Below, in pieces: positions 10,301-22,300 of a DNA stretch of 64,000 nucleotides. Position 1 is the stretch's first letter. Every line of letters begins with the position of its first letter. This stretch comes from Lepisosteus oculatus (taxonomy: Eukaryota > Chordata > Actinopteri > Semionotiformes > Lepisosteidae). A model generated the notes under the pieces. That model did no database searches, had not been told where the DNA came from, and saw nothing but the letters and a program-made list of their open reading frames with translations. The stretch spans positions 13,695,817-13,759,816 of the forward strand of contig NC_090699.1 of assembly GCF_040954835.1 (NCBI RefSeq). The letters run 5' to 3'. Both the position numbers and the translations under genes were made by a program.

Positions 10301-13300
10301 ATCTGCACCCGGCTTATGAGCTGAACTTCCATCACCCACAGCGACAGACAAAAACCCAGCACAATACTTGTTTCTGTTGATGATGCAAATGTCCGACACA
10401 AATTTGATACAGTTCCAGAAAACAATAACAAATTGCAAAGATAATTCAAACGATGACAATGAGATCTCTAAAGATAAGTATGTGGAACATTCAGGGTCTG
10501 GGCTCGTCAGCATTTGGGCTGAAGAGCACTGATCCTGAATTTATCAAGGATGTAAAGGAGACAGACATCATGATCCTACAGGAGACATGGTGTCGGGGAG
10601 ACTTGGCTACCCACTGTCCCCCAGGCTACAAGGAGATCATGGTGCCCTCTGTCAAAAAACCCCAAATCACCCGGGGCAGAGACTCTGGGGGGATCATTGT
10701 GTGGTACAGAGCGGAGCTCAGTCACTCCATACAATTAGTAAAGAAAGAAGAGTCACGAGTTTGGCTTAAAATCAAAAGAAATACCATCTGTACAGAAAAC
10801 GAGGTTTTCCTGTGTGCTGTCTACATCCCGCCCTCAGAATCCCCCTACTACAGTGAGGGAATTCTCCCCAGTCTCCACACGGAGATCGGTCACTTCCAGG
10901 GCCAGGGAAACGTGCTGCTCTGTGGTGACCTCAACGCACGAACAGGCACACTGGCAGACTTCACCAGCACACAGGGAAATACTCACATATTCGGACAATC
11001 CCCTCTGTACCACACACCGGTCACCTCACACAGGTGCAGCCATGACACCACGGTCAACAGCACCGGGCGCGAGCTGCTGCAGCTCTGTCAAGGGCTGGGC
11101 CTGTACATCGTCAACGGCAGGACTAGAGGGGACTCTCTAGGCAGGTTCACCTACAGCTCAGCTCTGGGCAGCAGTGTGGTGGACTACGCCATCACCGACC
11201 TGGACCCCTCCTGTATCAGTGCCTTCACTGTCAGGCCACAAACTCCCCTCTCCGACCACAGCCAGATCACACTCTACATGAAGAGAACACACCAGCACAG
11301 AGACACACTGACACAGCCCAGCCAGCTGTATGACCTCAACCAGGCATACAGATGGGACACAGACAGCCTAGACAGATACCAAACTGCACTGGGCCATGAG
11401 GAAATTCAGACACTGATGGACACATTCCTAAACACTCCGTATCAAACCAACAAATTAGGCATAAACTTGGCCACACAAAAACTAAATCACCTATTCCACA
11501 AACTAGCATCAAAATCTAAGCTAAAAACAACTACATCAAAAAACTACCAAAAAACAAAAGCAAAAGAAAAGTGGTTTGATACGGAGTGCAAAAACATCAG
11601 AAATGCACTACGAAAAGTCTCAAATGAAAAACACAGACAACCACACAACACAGATCTGCGACTCAGGTACTGTGACATGGTAAAACTTTACAAACACACG
11701 CTGAAAAAGAAAAGAAACACATACATAGACAAACAACTTGCAGAAATTGAGGAGTCACTAAATCAGAATTGTTTCTGGGAGAAGTGGAACAACTTAAACA
11801 AATCAAAACCAGAAGAATTGGCCATCCAAAATGGAACAATCTGGCAAACATACTTTGAAAATCTCTATGAAAAGCTCCCAAATACAAATCAATCAGACCA
11901 AAACACCATTTATGAAAAACTCAAAATTTTGGAATTGGCTATCAAAGACAACCAAAACCCCTTAGACTCCCCAATCACTGAGCAGGAGCTACTGGACAAA
12001 CTCCAGGCCCTCAGACCACGCAAAGCCTGTGGCCATGATGGAGTCATAAATGAGATGCTGAGACACAGCAGCCCAAAGTTGCAACAAGCCCTGCTCAAAC
12101 TCCTCAATCTCATCATGACAGCCGGATGTTTCCCCGAGGCCTGGAACCAAGGACTGATCACGCCCATCTATAAGAGTGGAGATAAACTCGATCCCAACAA
12201 CTACCGGGGCATCTGTGTGAACAGTAACCTGGGGAAGGTATTCTGCAGTATCCTAAATACACGAATACTGGCCTTCCTTACCGAACACAATGTCCTGAGT
12301 AAAAGTCAGATTGGCTTCTTGCCAGATCACCGCACATCTGATCACATTTACACCCTACACACACTGATAGACAAACACGTCCACCAAAAACACAAAGGAA
12401 AAATTTTTGCCTGCTTTGTCGATTTCAAAAAAGCATTTGACTCGATTTGGCATGAGAGATTGTTTTATAAACTACTCCAAAGTGGCATAGGGGGCAAAGT
12501 GTACGACATCATTAAATCAATGTATTCAGAGAGCAAATGTGCAGTGAAAATTGGAAACAAAAGGACTAAATTCTTCACCCAAGGCCGCGGGGTGAGACAG
12601 GGCTGCAGCCTGAGCCCAACACTGTTCAATATCTATATCAATGAATTAGCAGGAATGTTGGAGCAGTCTGCAGCTCCTGGTCTTACACTACACGACACAG
12701 AAATCAAGTTTCTGCTCTACGCAGATGACCTGGTCCTGCTGTCGCCCACAGAACAGGGGCTGCAGCAGAACCTGGCACTGCTGGAGCAGTACTGTCAGAC
12801 CTGGGCACTGACAGTCAATCTGGACAAGACCAGAGTTATGGTTTTCCAGAAGAAAGCCAGACCTCAGGGAAACAGGTACAAATTCACACTGAACAAGAAC
12901 ACATTGGAGCACACATCCAGCTACACATATCTCGGTCTCACCATCAGCTCTTCCGGGAGTTTTGACCTGGCAGTGAAGGCACTGAGGGAGAAGGCACTCA
13001 GGGCTTTCTACGCAATAAGAAGGAGGCTCTTCAACATCAACCCACCAACAAGAATCTGGCTCCAAATATTTGAAAGTGTAATCCAACCCATTGCCCTATA
13101 CGGCAGTGAAGTTTGGGGTCCCCTCACAGACCAGGATTACACCCAATGGGACAAACACCCCACAGAAACTCTGCACATGGAGATCTGTAGAATCATCCTC
13201 CGTGTGCAGAGAAAAACTCCTAACAACGGGTGCAGGGCCGAATTAGGCCAGTACCCACTATTGATAAACATACAGAAAAGAATATTAAAGTATTGGCTAC

Positions 13301-16300
13301 ACCTAAAAAACAGCGACCAAAATTCCTACCACCACAAAGCCCTGCTGAGCCAAGAGCTGAGCCCAAAACAGAGCCCCCTGAGCCAGCTGGTCCTGAGGCT
13401 CACCGACCTGAGCCACACCAACACTAACCAGCCTCAGGACAGCACTGCTAGAGCACCACAACCCAGACTCAACCACATCACAGCACAGATCAAACAGCAA
13501 TATCTCACACACTGGGACACACACACACAAACACAACATAAACTGGAATGCTACAGAACCTTAAACAGACAATACACACTAGCTGAATATTTGACCAAAA
13601 TAAAAAATAACAAACAGAAACAGACCCTGACGAAGTACAGGCTCAGTGACCACAACCTGGCCATAGAAACTGGGCGACACAGGCAGACCTGGCTGCCCAG
13701 AGAGGACAGGCTGTGCTCCCACTGCCAGCAGGGAGAAATAGAGACAGAGGTGCACTTCCTACTGCACTGTGACAGATACTCTGGGATTAGAGAAACATTC
13801 TTCCCGAAATTCAGAAATCTAATCCCAGAGTTCCCACACCTGCCAAAACCACAACAGGTCCCAATCCTACTGGGAGAGGGAGGAGGGAACTCAGTTGATC
13901 TGGCAGCCCAGTATGTGATCTCCTGTCACAGTCTGAGGAACAGTGAGTCCGTCTCCCAATAATGCTCCAGCTGCCTACAGTATGTCAATATTATATAATA
14001 TGTCTTTGTTGTAAATGTCTGTAACATGTCTGTAGATTTTATTTTACTTCTATTTTTTTGTTTTGTTCTATGTTAATTTTATTATTTTTATTTGCTTTGG
14101 CAACACTGATTGTACCCATCGGTCATGCTAATAAAGCACCTTGAATTGAATTGAATTGAATTGAAATTGAGAGAGAGAGAGGGAGAGAGAGGGAGAGAGA
14201 GAGAGAGGGAGAGAGAGAGGGAGGTTCATACAGACACACTGACTGACTGCTAGAAACTGGAAACAGGAAACTGATGTTACTGTAGCTCTGGACTGGTCAT
14301 TTCCTCCATTGCCTTGACCACCGTTTCCCTCAACTTCAACACAGTGAATCAGTGAATCGGAGCTCACTGGCCACAGAGGGAGACCGACCCCTGTGTGGCC
14401 CCGAGTGTCCCTCGCCCCCGTCGCCGGCCGTCGTGAGCCTGGCGTGAGAGGGCCACGGAGCCTCACCTTCATTGCCCTGCAGCCCGATGAGCACCGTGTC
14501 CCTCCGGACGGCGGCCTTGAGCACGCCGGTGTAGTACATGACTGCCACCTGGCTGTGGACGGTGGTACTGCGCGGCGCGGCGCTGGTGTTGCGGATGGTG
14601 ATGGCCAGGGTGGCGTCTCCGCCCATGCGGGGCTCCTCCCCCTTCAGGGCCACCTCGATGCCCACGTCTGCGGACGCGGGGGGGTTGTACACGTCGGGCT
14701 TGGTGCCATAGCGACAGGCCGTCTCCACGGCGATGCGTTCCTCCTCCGATCCTGGTGGACAGAGGCGGGGGGGAATGGGTGAGTGTACAGTGTAGGCTCT
14801 CCTCCTGTCTGTCCCTCGCCCTCTCACCTCCTCTCTCCTCCTGTCTGTCCCTCGCCCTCTCACCTCCTCTCTCCTCCTGTCTGTCCCTCGCCCTCTCACC
14901 TCCTCTCTCCTCCTGTCTGTCCCTCGCCCTCTCACCTCCTCTCTCCTCCTCCTGTCTGTCCCTCGCCCTCTCACCTCCTCTCTCCTCCTGTCTGTCCCTC
15001 GCCCTCTCACCTCCTCTCTCCTCCTCCTGTCTGTCCCTCGCCCTCTCACCTCCTCTCTCCTCCTGTCTGTCCCTCGCCCTCTCACCTCCTCTCTCCTCCT
15101 CCTGTCTGTCCCTCACCCTCTCACCTCCTCTCTCCTCCTGTCTGTCCCTCGCCCTCTCACCTCCTCTCTCCTCCTGTCTGTCCCTCACCCTCTCACCTCC
15201 TCTCTCCTCCTGTCTGTCCCTCGCTCTCTCACCTCCTCTCTCCTCCTGTCTGTCCCTCGCCCTCTCACCTCCTCTCTCCTCCTCCTGTCTGTCCCTCGCC
15301 CTCTCACCTCCTCTCTCCTCCTGTCTGTCCCTCGCCCTCTCACCTCCTCTCTCCTCCTGTCTGTCCCTCGCCCTCTCACCTCCTCTCTCTCCTCCTGTCT
15401 GTCCCTCGCCCTCTCACCTCCTCTCTCCTCCTGTCTGTCCCTCAGCCTGTCACCTCCTCTCTCTCCTCTCCTTCACCCCTCTCACCTCCTCTCTCCCTCA
15501 CCCTCTCACCTCCGCTCTTCTCCTCTTGTCTGTCCCTCACCCTCTCACCTCCTCTCTCTCTCCTCTCCCTCCTCTCTGTCCCCTCTCTCTCCTCTCTCCC
15601 TCCTCTCTCTCCTCTCTGTCCCCTCTCTCTCCTCTCTCACCTCCTCTCTCTCCTCTCTCCCTCCTCTCTCTCTCCTCTCTCTCTCCTCACTCTCTCTCCT
15701 CTCTCCTCTCTCTCTCCTCTCTCTCTCCTCTCCCTCCTCTCTGTCCCCTCTCCCTCCTCTCTCTCCTCTCTCTCCTCTCTGTCCCCTCTCTCTCTCCTCT
15801 CTCTCCTCTCTCTCCTCTCTCTCCTCTCTGTCCCCTCTCTCTCCCCTCTCTCTCCTCTCTGTCCCCTCTCTCTCCTCTCTCTCACCCTCGGGGTGCTTGT
15901 AGAGGTCAGTGATGTCCATCCTCTCGTTGGAGCCCACAGCCTTGGTGCTGATGCAGTGGCCGACGGCCTTCGTCTCCGCGTGGATCTTTTTAAAGGTCCC
16001 GTCTGGGTTTCTCTGCCAGTAGATCTTGTCGCTGTTCACCTGGGAGACGGGGAGAGAGGAGGAGAGAGGGGTCACCGACGACGCTCTGTGTGTACGGAGC
16101 CCGAGATGGAGAAACTGGGTGAACATGATGGGTGGTGTGTGTCTGAGTCAGAGAGACAGACACCGACTTCATTCTTGAGATAGAGAGAGACAGGTACAGA
16201 GAGAGAGACGAGTACAAACACAGAGAGAGAAGGATCAGGAGAGAGAGACAGACACAGAAAGAGAGACAGGGACAGACACAGAAACAGGGAGAGACACACA

Positions 16301-19300
16301 GAGAGACAGGTATTGACAGAGAGACGGGGACAGACACAGAGAGACAGGTATTGACAGAGAGACGGGGACAGACACAGAGAGACAGGTATTGACAGAGAGA
16401 CAGGTATTGACAGAGAGACAGACACAGAGAGACAGGTATTGACAGAGAGACGGGGACAGACACAGAGAGACAGGTATTGACAGAGAGACGGGGACAGACA
16501 CAGAGAGACAGGTATTGACAGAGAGACGGGGACAGGGACAGGGACAGGGCCCCGCACCTCTGCGAAGATGAAGGGCGTGTCGTGCTTGAGGTAGACCATG
16601 CCCGTGCGGATGGCGCTGACGGAGGCCGGGCCGCAGCAGAAGGTGCCCTGGCTGGTCTCCTGGGGCGTGGCGTCCACCGCCTGCCAGCCGCCCATGCCCG
16701 GGGGCAGGTCCGGCCGCGCCATCCAGCAGTCGTTCCACACGTGGAAGTTCCTGGGGGGCGAGGGGGGGGAGGGGCGTGAGCGCGCCGCCGCCGGCCGGGC
16801 CCTGGCGTCACGGCGATGAGCTCACGGTCGCGCCGCCTCACCAGATGGAGTCGGAGTTCAGGCTCTCCAGCGGCTCCATGTCCTCGTCGAAGTAGATGTC
16901 GGTGGTCAGGGAAACGTCCGTGTCGTGGGCGGAGCTGAAGTTCGTAACAGGGCGTCCAGCAATACCCAGACAGCGCAGCACTGACAGACAGACAGAGAGA
17001 GAGAGGGGTTAATACACTCCAGTACAGTAACACTGCACTGAGAGAGAGGGGTTCATACAGACACACTGACTGACTGGACACTCCAGTACATTAACACTGC
17101 ACTGAGAGAGAGGGGTTCATACAGACACACTGACTTACTGGACACTCCAGTACATTAACACTGCACTGAGAGAGAGGGGTTCATACAGACACACTGACTG
17201 ACTGGACACTCCAGTACATTAACACTGCACTGAGAGAGAGGGGTTCATACAGACACACTGACTGACTGGACACTCCAGTACATTAACACTGCACTGAGAG
17301 AGAGGGGTTCATACAGACACACTGACTGACTGGACACTCCAGTACATTAACACTGCACTGAGAGAGAGGGGTTCATACAGACACACTGACTGACTGGACA
17401 CTCCAGTACATTAACACTGCACTGAGAGAGAGGGGTTCATACAGACACACTGACTGGACACTCCAGTACATTAACACTGCACTGAGAGAGAGGGGTTCAT
17501 ACAGACACACTGACTGACTGGACACTCCAGTACATTAACACTGCACTGAGAGAGAGGGGTTCATACAGACACACTGACTGGACACTCCAGTACATTAACA
17601 CTGCACTGAGAGAGAGGGGTTCACACAGACACACTGACTGACTGGACACTCCAGTACATTAACACTGCACTGAGAGAGAGGGGTTCATACAGACACACTG
17701 ACTGGACACTCCAGTACATTAACACTGCACTGAGAGAGAGGGGTTCACACAGACACACTGACTGACTGGACACTCCAGTACATTAACACTGCACTGAGAG
17801 AGAGGGGTTCATACAGACACACTGACTGGACACTCCAGTACATTAACACTGCACTGAGAGAGAGGGGTTCACACAGACACACTGACTGACTGGACACTCC
17901 AGTACATTAACACTGCACTGAGAGAGAGGGGTTCATACAGACACACTGACTGACTGGACACTCCAGTACATTAACACTGCACTGAGAGAGAGGGGTTCAC
18001 ACAGACACACTGACTGACTGGACACTCCAGTACATTAACACTGCACTGAGAGAGAGGGGTTCATACAGACACACTGACTGACTGGACACTCCAGTACAGT
18101 AACACTGCACTGAGAGAGAGGGGTTCATACAGACACACTGACTGACTGGACACTCCAGTACATTAACACTGCACTGAGAGAGAGGGGTTCATACAGACAC
18201 ACTGACTGGACACTCCAGTACATTAACACTGCACTGAGAGAGAGGGGTTCATACAGACACACTGACTGACTGGACACTCCAGTACAGTAACACTGCACTG
18301 AGAGAGAGGGGTTCATACAGACACACTGACTGACTGGACACTCCAGTACATTAACACTGCACTGAGAGAGAGGGGTTCATACAGACACACTGACTGACTG
18401 GACACTCCAGTACATTAACACTGCACTGAGAGAGAGGGGTTCATACAGACACACTGACTGACTGGACACTCCAGTACATTAACACTGCACTGAGAGAGAG
18501 GGGTTCATACAGACACACTGACTGGACACTCCAGTACATTAACACTGCACTGAGAGAGAGGGGTTCATACAGACACACTGACTGGACACTCCAGTACATT
18601 AACACTGCACTGAGAGAGAGGGGTTCATACAGACACACTGACTGACTGGACACTCCAGTACATTAACACTGCACTGAGAGAGAGGGGTTCATACAGACAC
18701 ACTGACTGGACACTACAGGAGGTCACACTGGTACCTGTGGTGGTGACGCCTGCGAAGACCCAGCACTGCCCATACTTGACCGGGACCCCCCCGACTTGTG
18801 GTACTGCAGCAGGATGTCCACACTGCCTCCCCATGCAGTGGGGGCTCGTCCACACAGATAGTCACCTGACCAGTTCCCCTCCAGCACCCCGCGGTCATCC
18901 AGAGAGTTAATCTGAGAGAGATGGAGAGAGGAGGTGTGGAATGGGAGAGAGAGAGAGGAGGTGTGGAATGGGAGAGAGATGAATGGAGAGAGAGGAGGTG
19001 TTGAATGGGAGAGAGGAGAGAGAGAGAGGAGGTGTGGAATGGGAGAGAGATGGAGAGAGAGAGAGGAGGTGTGGAATGGGAGAGAGGAGAGAGAGAGGAG
19101 GTGTGGAATGGGAGAGAGATGGAGAGAGAATGGAAGAGAGGAGAGGGAGCAGTAGGGAGAGGGAGGGAACAGGGATTCAGATGAAAGAAGAGGGAGAGGA
19201 AGAGAGAAGGATAGCGGACAGAGAGAGACACAGGCGCTTGTCAATTTACAGACATAACAGCAGGCTGTCAGTAATCCAGTGTTACAGCGCCCCCACTCCG

Positions 19301-22300
19301 TGTGCAGGCACAGATGGGAACTGCAGGTCTGAGTCAGAAAATACTAATATAAAAAGCAGAAGTAATCATGATTCTCACCAAGGCAGAGATGATTCTGACC
19401 ACGTTCACTGCATCCCCGCGCCCTGAGTGGGGTGTATCACTCTTATCTAGCAGGAACAGACAGGCTTCCAGGACACCATTATCAAACTGAGAGAGAGACA
19501 GAAAGAGGTGAGTCAATAATAAAGCCAAATAGTTTTCTGATGGCAGCCCATGTCTCTACTGAATCCAGACTGTAAATGAATGGCTGGCTAGGAACAGAAC
19601 AATGACACAACAGAGCCACTGACTGACACACTTATTGAACAACACTGACTGACACACTGATACAGGTCACTCCATCTCACTGTGTCACACTGACACACTG
19701 AACAACACTCTGACTGACACACTGATACAGGTCACTCCATCTCACTGTCTCACACTGACACACTGAACAACACTCTGACTGACACACTGATACAGGTCAC
19801 TTCATCTCACTGTGTCACACTGACACTCTGAACAACACTCTGACTGACACACTGATACAGCTCACTTCATCTCACTGTGTCACACTGACACTCTGAACAA
19901 CACTCTGACTGACACACTGATACAGCTCACTTCATCTCACTGTCTCACACTGACACACTGAACAACACACTGATACAGGTCACTTCATCTCACTGTCTCA
20001 CACTGACACACTGAACAACACTCTGACTGACACACTGACACAGGTCTCTTCATCTTGCTCTTCGTCTCTCTGCCCTCACCTGCCCGTAGTTCCAGGTTCG
20101 CGCTCCGATCTGCTTGTCTGTGCCGTAGTAGATCATGCCAGTGTCGTTCAGCACATACTCCTTCCTCTCCTCTTCATCGTCGAGGAATACTGTGTCATCT
20201 AGGAATGACACACAGGAGTGTGGGTGTCTCTGTGCATGTGTATCTGTGAGGGTGTGTGTGTCTGTGTGTGTGAGAGTGTGAGTGTGTGAGAGTGAGAGAG
20301 TAAGAGAGTGTGAGAGTGTGAGAGAGTGAGAGAGTGTGAGTGTGTGAGTGTGTGAGAGTGTGTGGGAGTGTCGAGGTGCCGCTGTGCTGACCTTCACACC
20401 AGGGGTTGAACAGGATGTAGACGTCGCCCTGGGTGTGTGTGTGAGAGTGTGTGAGAGTGTGTGAGAGTGTGAGAGTGTGTGAGTGTGTGAGTGTGAGAGA
20501 GTGTGTGTGAGAGTGTCGAGGTGCCGCTGTGCTGACCTTCACACCAGGGGTTGAACAGGATGTAGACGTCGCCCTGGGTGTGTGTGTGAGAGTGTGTGAG
20601 AGTGTGTGGGTGTGTGAGAGTGTGTGTGAGTGTGTGAGTGTGAGAGAGTGTCGAGGTGCCGCTGTGCTGACCTTCACACCAGGGGTTGAACAGGATGTAG
20701 ACGTCGCCCTGGGTGTGTGTGTGAGAGTGTGTGAGAGTGTGTGAGAGTGTGTGGGTGTGTGAGAGTGTGTGTGAGTGTGTGAGTGTGTGAGTGTGAGAGA
20801 GTGTGAGAGTGTGAGAGAGTGTGTGAGAGAGAGTGAGAGAGTGTGAGAGAGTGTGAGTGTGTGAGTGTGAGAGAGTGTGAGAGAGTGTGAGTGTGTGAGT
20901 GTGTGAGAGTGAGAGAGTGTGAGAGTGTGAGAGAGTGAGAGAGTGTGAGAGAGTGTGAGTGTGTGAGTGTGTGAGTGTGTGAGAGTGTGTGGGAGTGTCG
21001 AGGTGCCGCTGTGCTGACCTTCACACCAGGGGTTGAACAGGATGTAGACGTCGCCCTGGGCCTCATGGCTGCTGCTGGCCCTGACGCCCTGGCTGCTCGT
21101 GGACACGCTCAGCTGGTACCTGCTGACCAGCGCAGTGGCCGGGGAGTTCACCGACAGCTTGATCTGGCAGCCCGACTTCTCCACTATCTTGGCCTCCCAG
21201 CGGTTGTCTTCCAGCTCCTCAGCCAGCGGGATGATGATGTGTGTGCCCTTGGACACCTGCGGCACCGGACCTTAACAACAAACACACAGGACAGTACAGC
21301 AGGACAGTCCAGTACAGGAGGACAGTCCCCTTACAATAGGGGCTAGAGTCCAGTACAGTAGACCAGTCCTGTTACAATAGGAGCTACAGTCCCAGTACAG
21401 GAGAACAGTCCCGTTACAATAGGAGCTACAGTCCAGTACAGGAGAACAGTCTGTTACAATAGGAGCTACAGTCCAGTACAGTAGAACAGTCTGTTACAAT
21501 AGGAGCTACAGTCCAGTACAGTAGAACAGTCTGTTACAATAGGAGCTACAGTCCAGTACAGTAGAACAGTCTGTTACAATAGGGGCTACAGTCCAGTACA
21601 GGAGAACAGTCCTGTTACAATAGGAGCTACAGTCCAGTACAGTAGAACAGTCCTGTTACAATAGGAGCTACAGTCCAGTACAGGAGAACAGTCTGTTACA
21701 ATAGGAGCTACAGTCCAGTACAGGAGAACAGTCTGTTACAATAGGAGCTACAGTCCCAGTACAGTAGAACAGTCCTGTTACAATAGGAGCTACAGTCCCA
21801 GTACAGGAGAACAGTCCCATTACAATAGGAGCTACAGTCCCAGTACAGGAGAACTGTCCTGTTTTTTTATATCACATATTATAACAAAATGTACAACCAC
21901 AAAGTGTAAAAATACAAAACAAATCACAGATGGGCAAAGAGGCAGACTAATAGCCCAGTTTTGTGATGAAGGAGTGACGTCTGTCAGTGTAGTTCTGTTA
22001 CTTTTAAAAGAAGAGACACACCCTAATGTTGTGCTCTAATTACAGACCCTCACAACGGTGGAAATCCATCCTCCCAGAAACGTTCCCAAACCACACCCTG
22101 CTTCTACCTACAGGGAGTGTCTTAAAATAACACCAGTCTGTTATTTCTGGAATTTCTCTCAGAACATTCCCTGTAACTGGTTCCACGTGTTCCTGATAGC
22201 AGCCTGTGGGCTGCAAATGACAGGCAGCAGTTTTCAGTCCCAGTACCTCCCTAACCTGCTCTGGCTCTGTGTCCATGTCTCTGTCTCTCTCTCTGTCCGT

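Larger units (their letters stand above)
7507..14164 (+). mobile_element. Full-length two-ORF non-LTR retrotransposon (CR1/L2-like LINE)
   Basis: The element has a leader of about 0.7 kb, ORF1 (8192-10324), a 128-bp spacer, ORF2 (10453-13962), a short 3' UTR with AATAAA at 14130-14135, and a TTGAA-repeat tail ending near 14164. Both frames are open over their full length, which suggests recent insertion. It sits in tgm1 intron 11, antisense to the gene, and both ends border GA-repeats. The exact 5' boundary and any target-site duplication are not clear. ORF1 with an SGNH esterase-like domain plus an AP-endonuclease/RT ORF2 is known for CR1 and L2 clades; the exact clade is not settled. Confidence 0.9.

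Noticed and set aside
14755..16183. 466- and 385-codon Ser/Pro/Leu frames
   Set aside because: They span the 35/38-bp repeat and CT tract and cross true minus-strand tgm1 exons in the wrong sense.
17000..18713. CRISPR-like array of regular repeats
   Set aside because: The whole unit repeats with no unique spacers, in a eukaryotic intron. It is a minisatellite.
18735..18911. Splitting tgm1 exon 6 with a tiny intron to fix the frame
   Set aside because: No GT-AG pair fits near the C-run, and the family has a single exon here; a one-base indel explains the data.
20195..21265. 356-codon minus-strand frame running from tgm1 exon 3 through intron 3
   Set aside because: The exon part is real, but the rest is TG-repeat read-through. 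Donor and next exon phases match the family, so intron removal is the better model.
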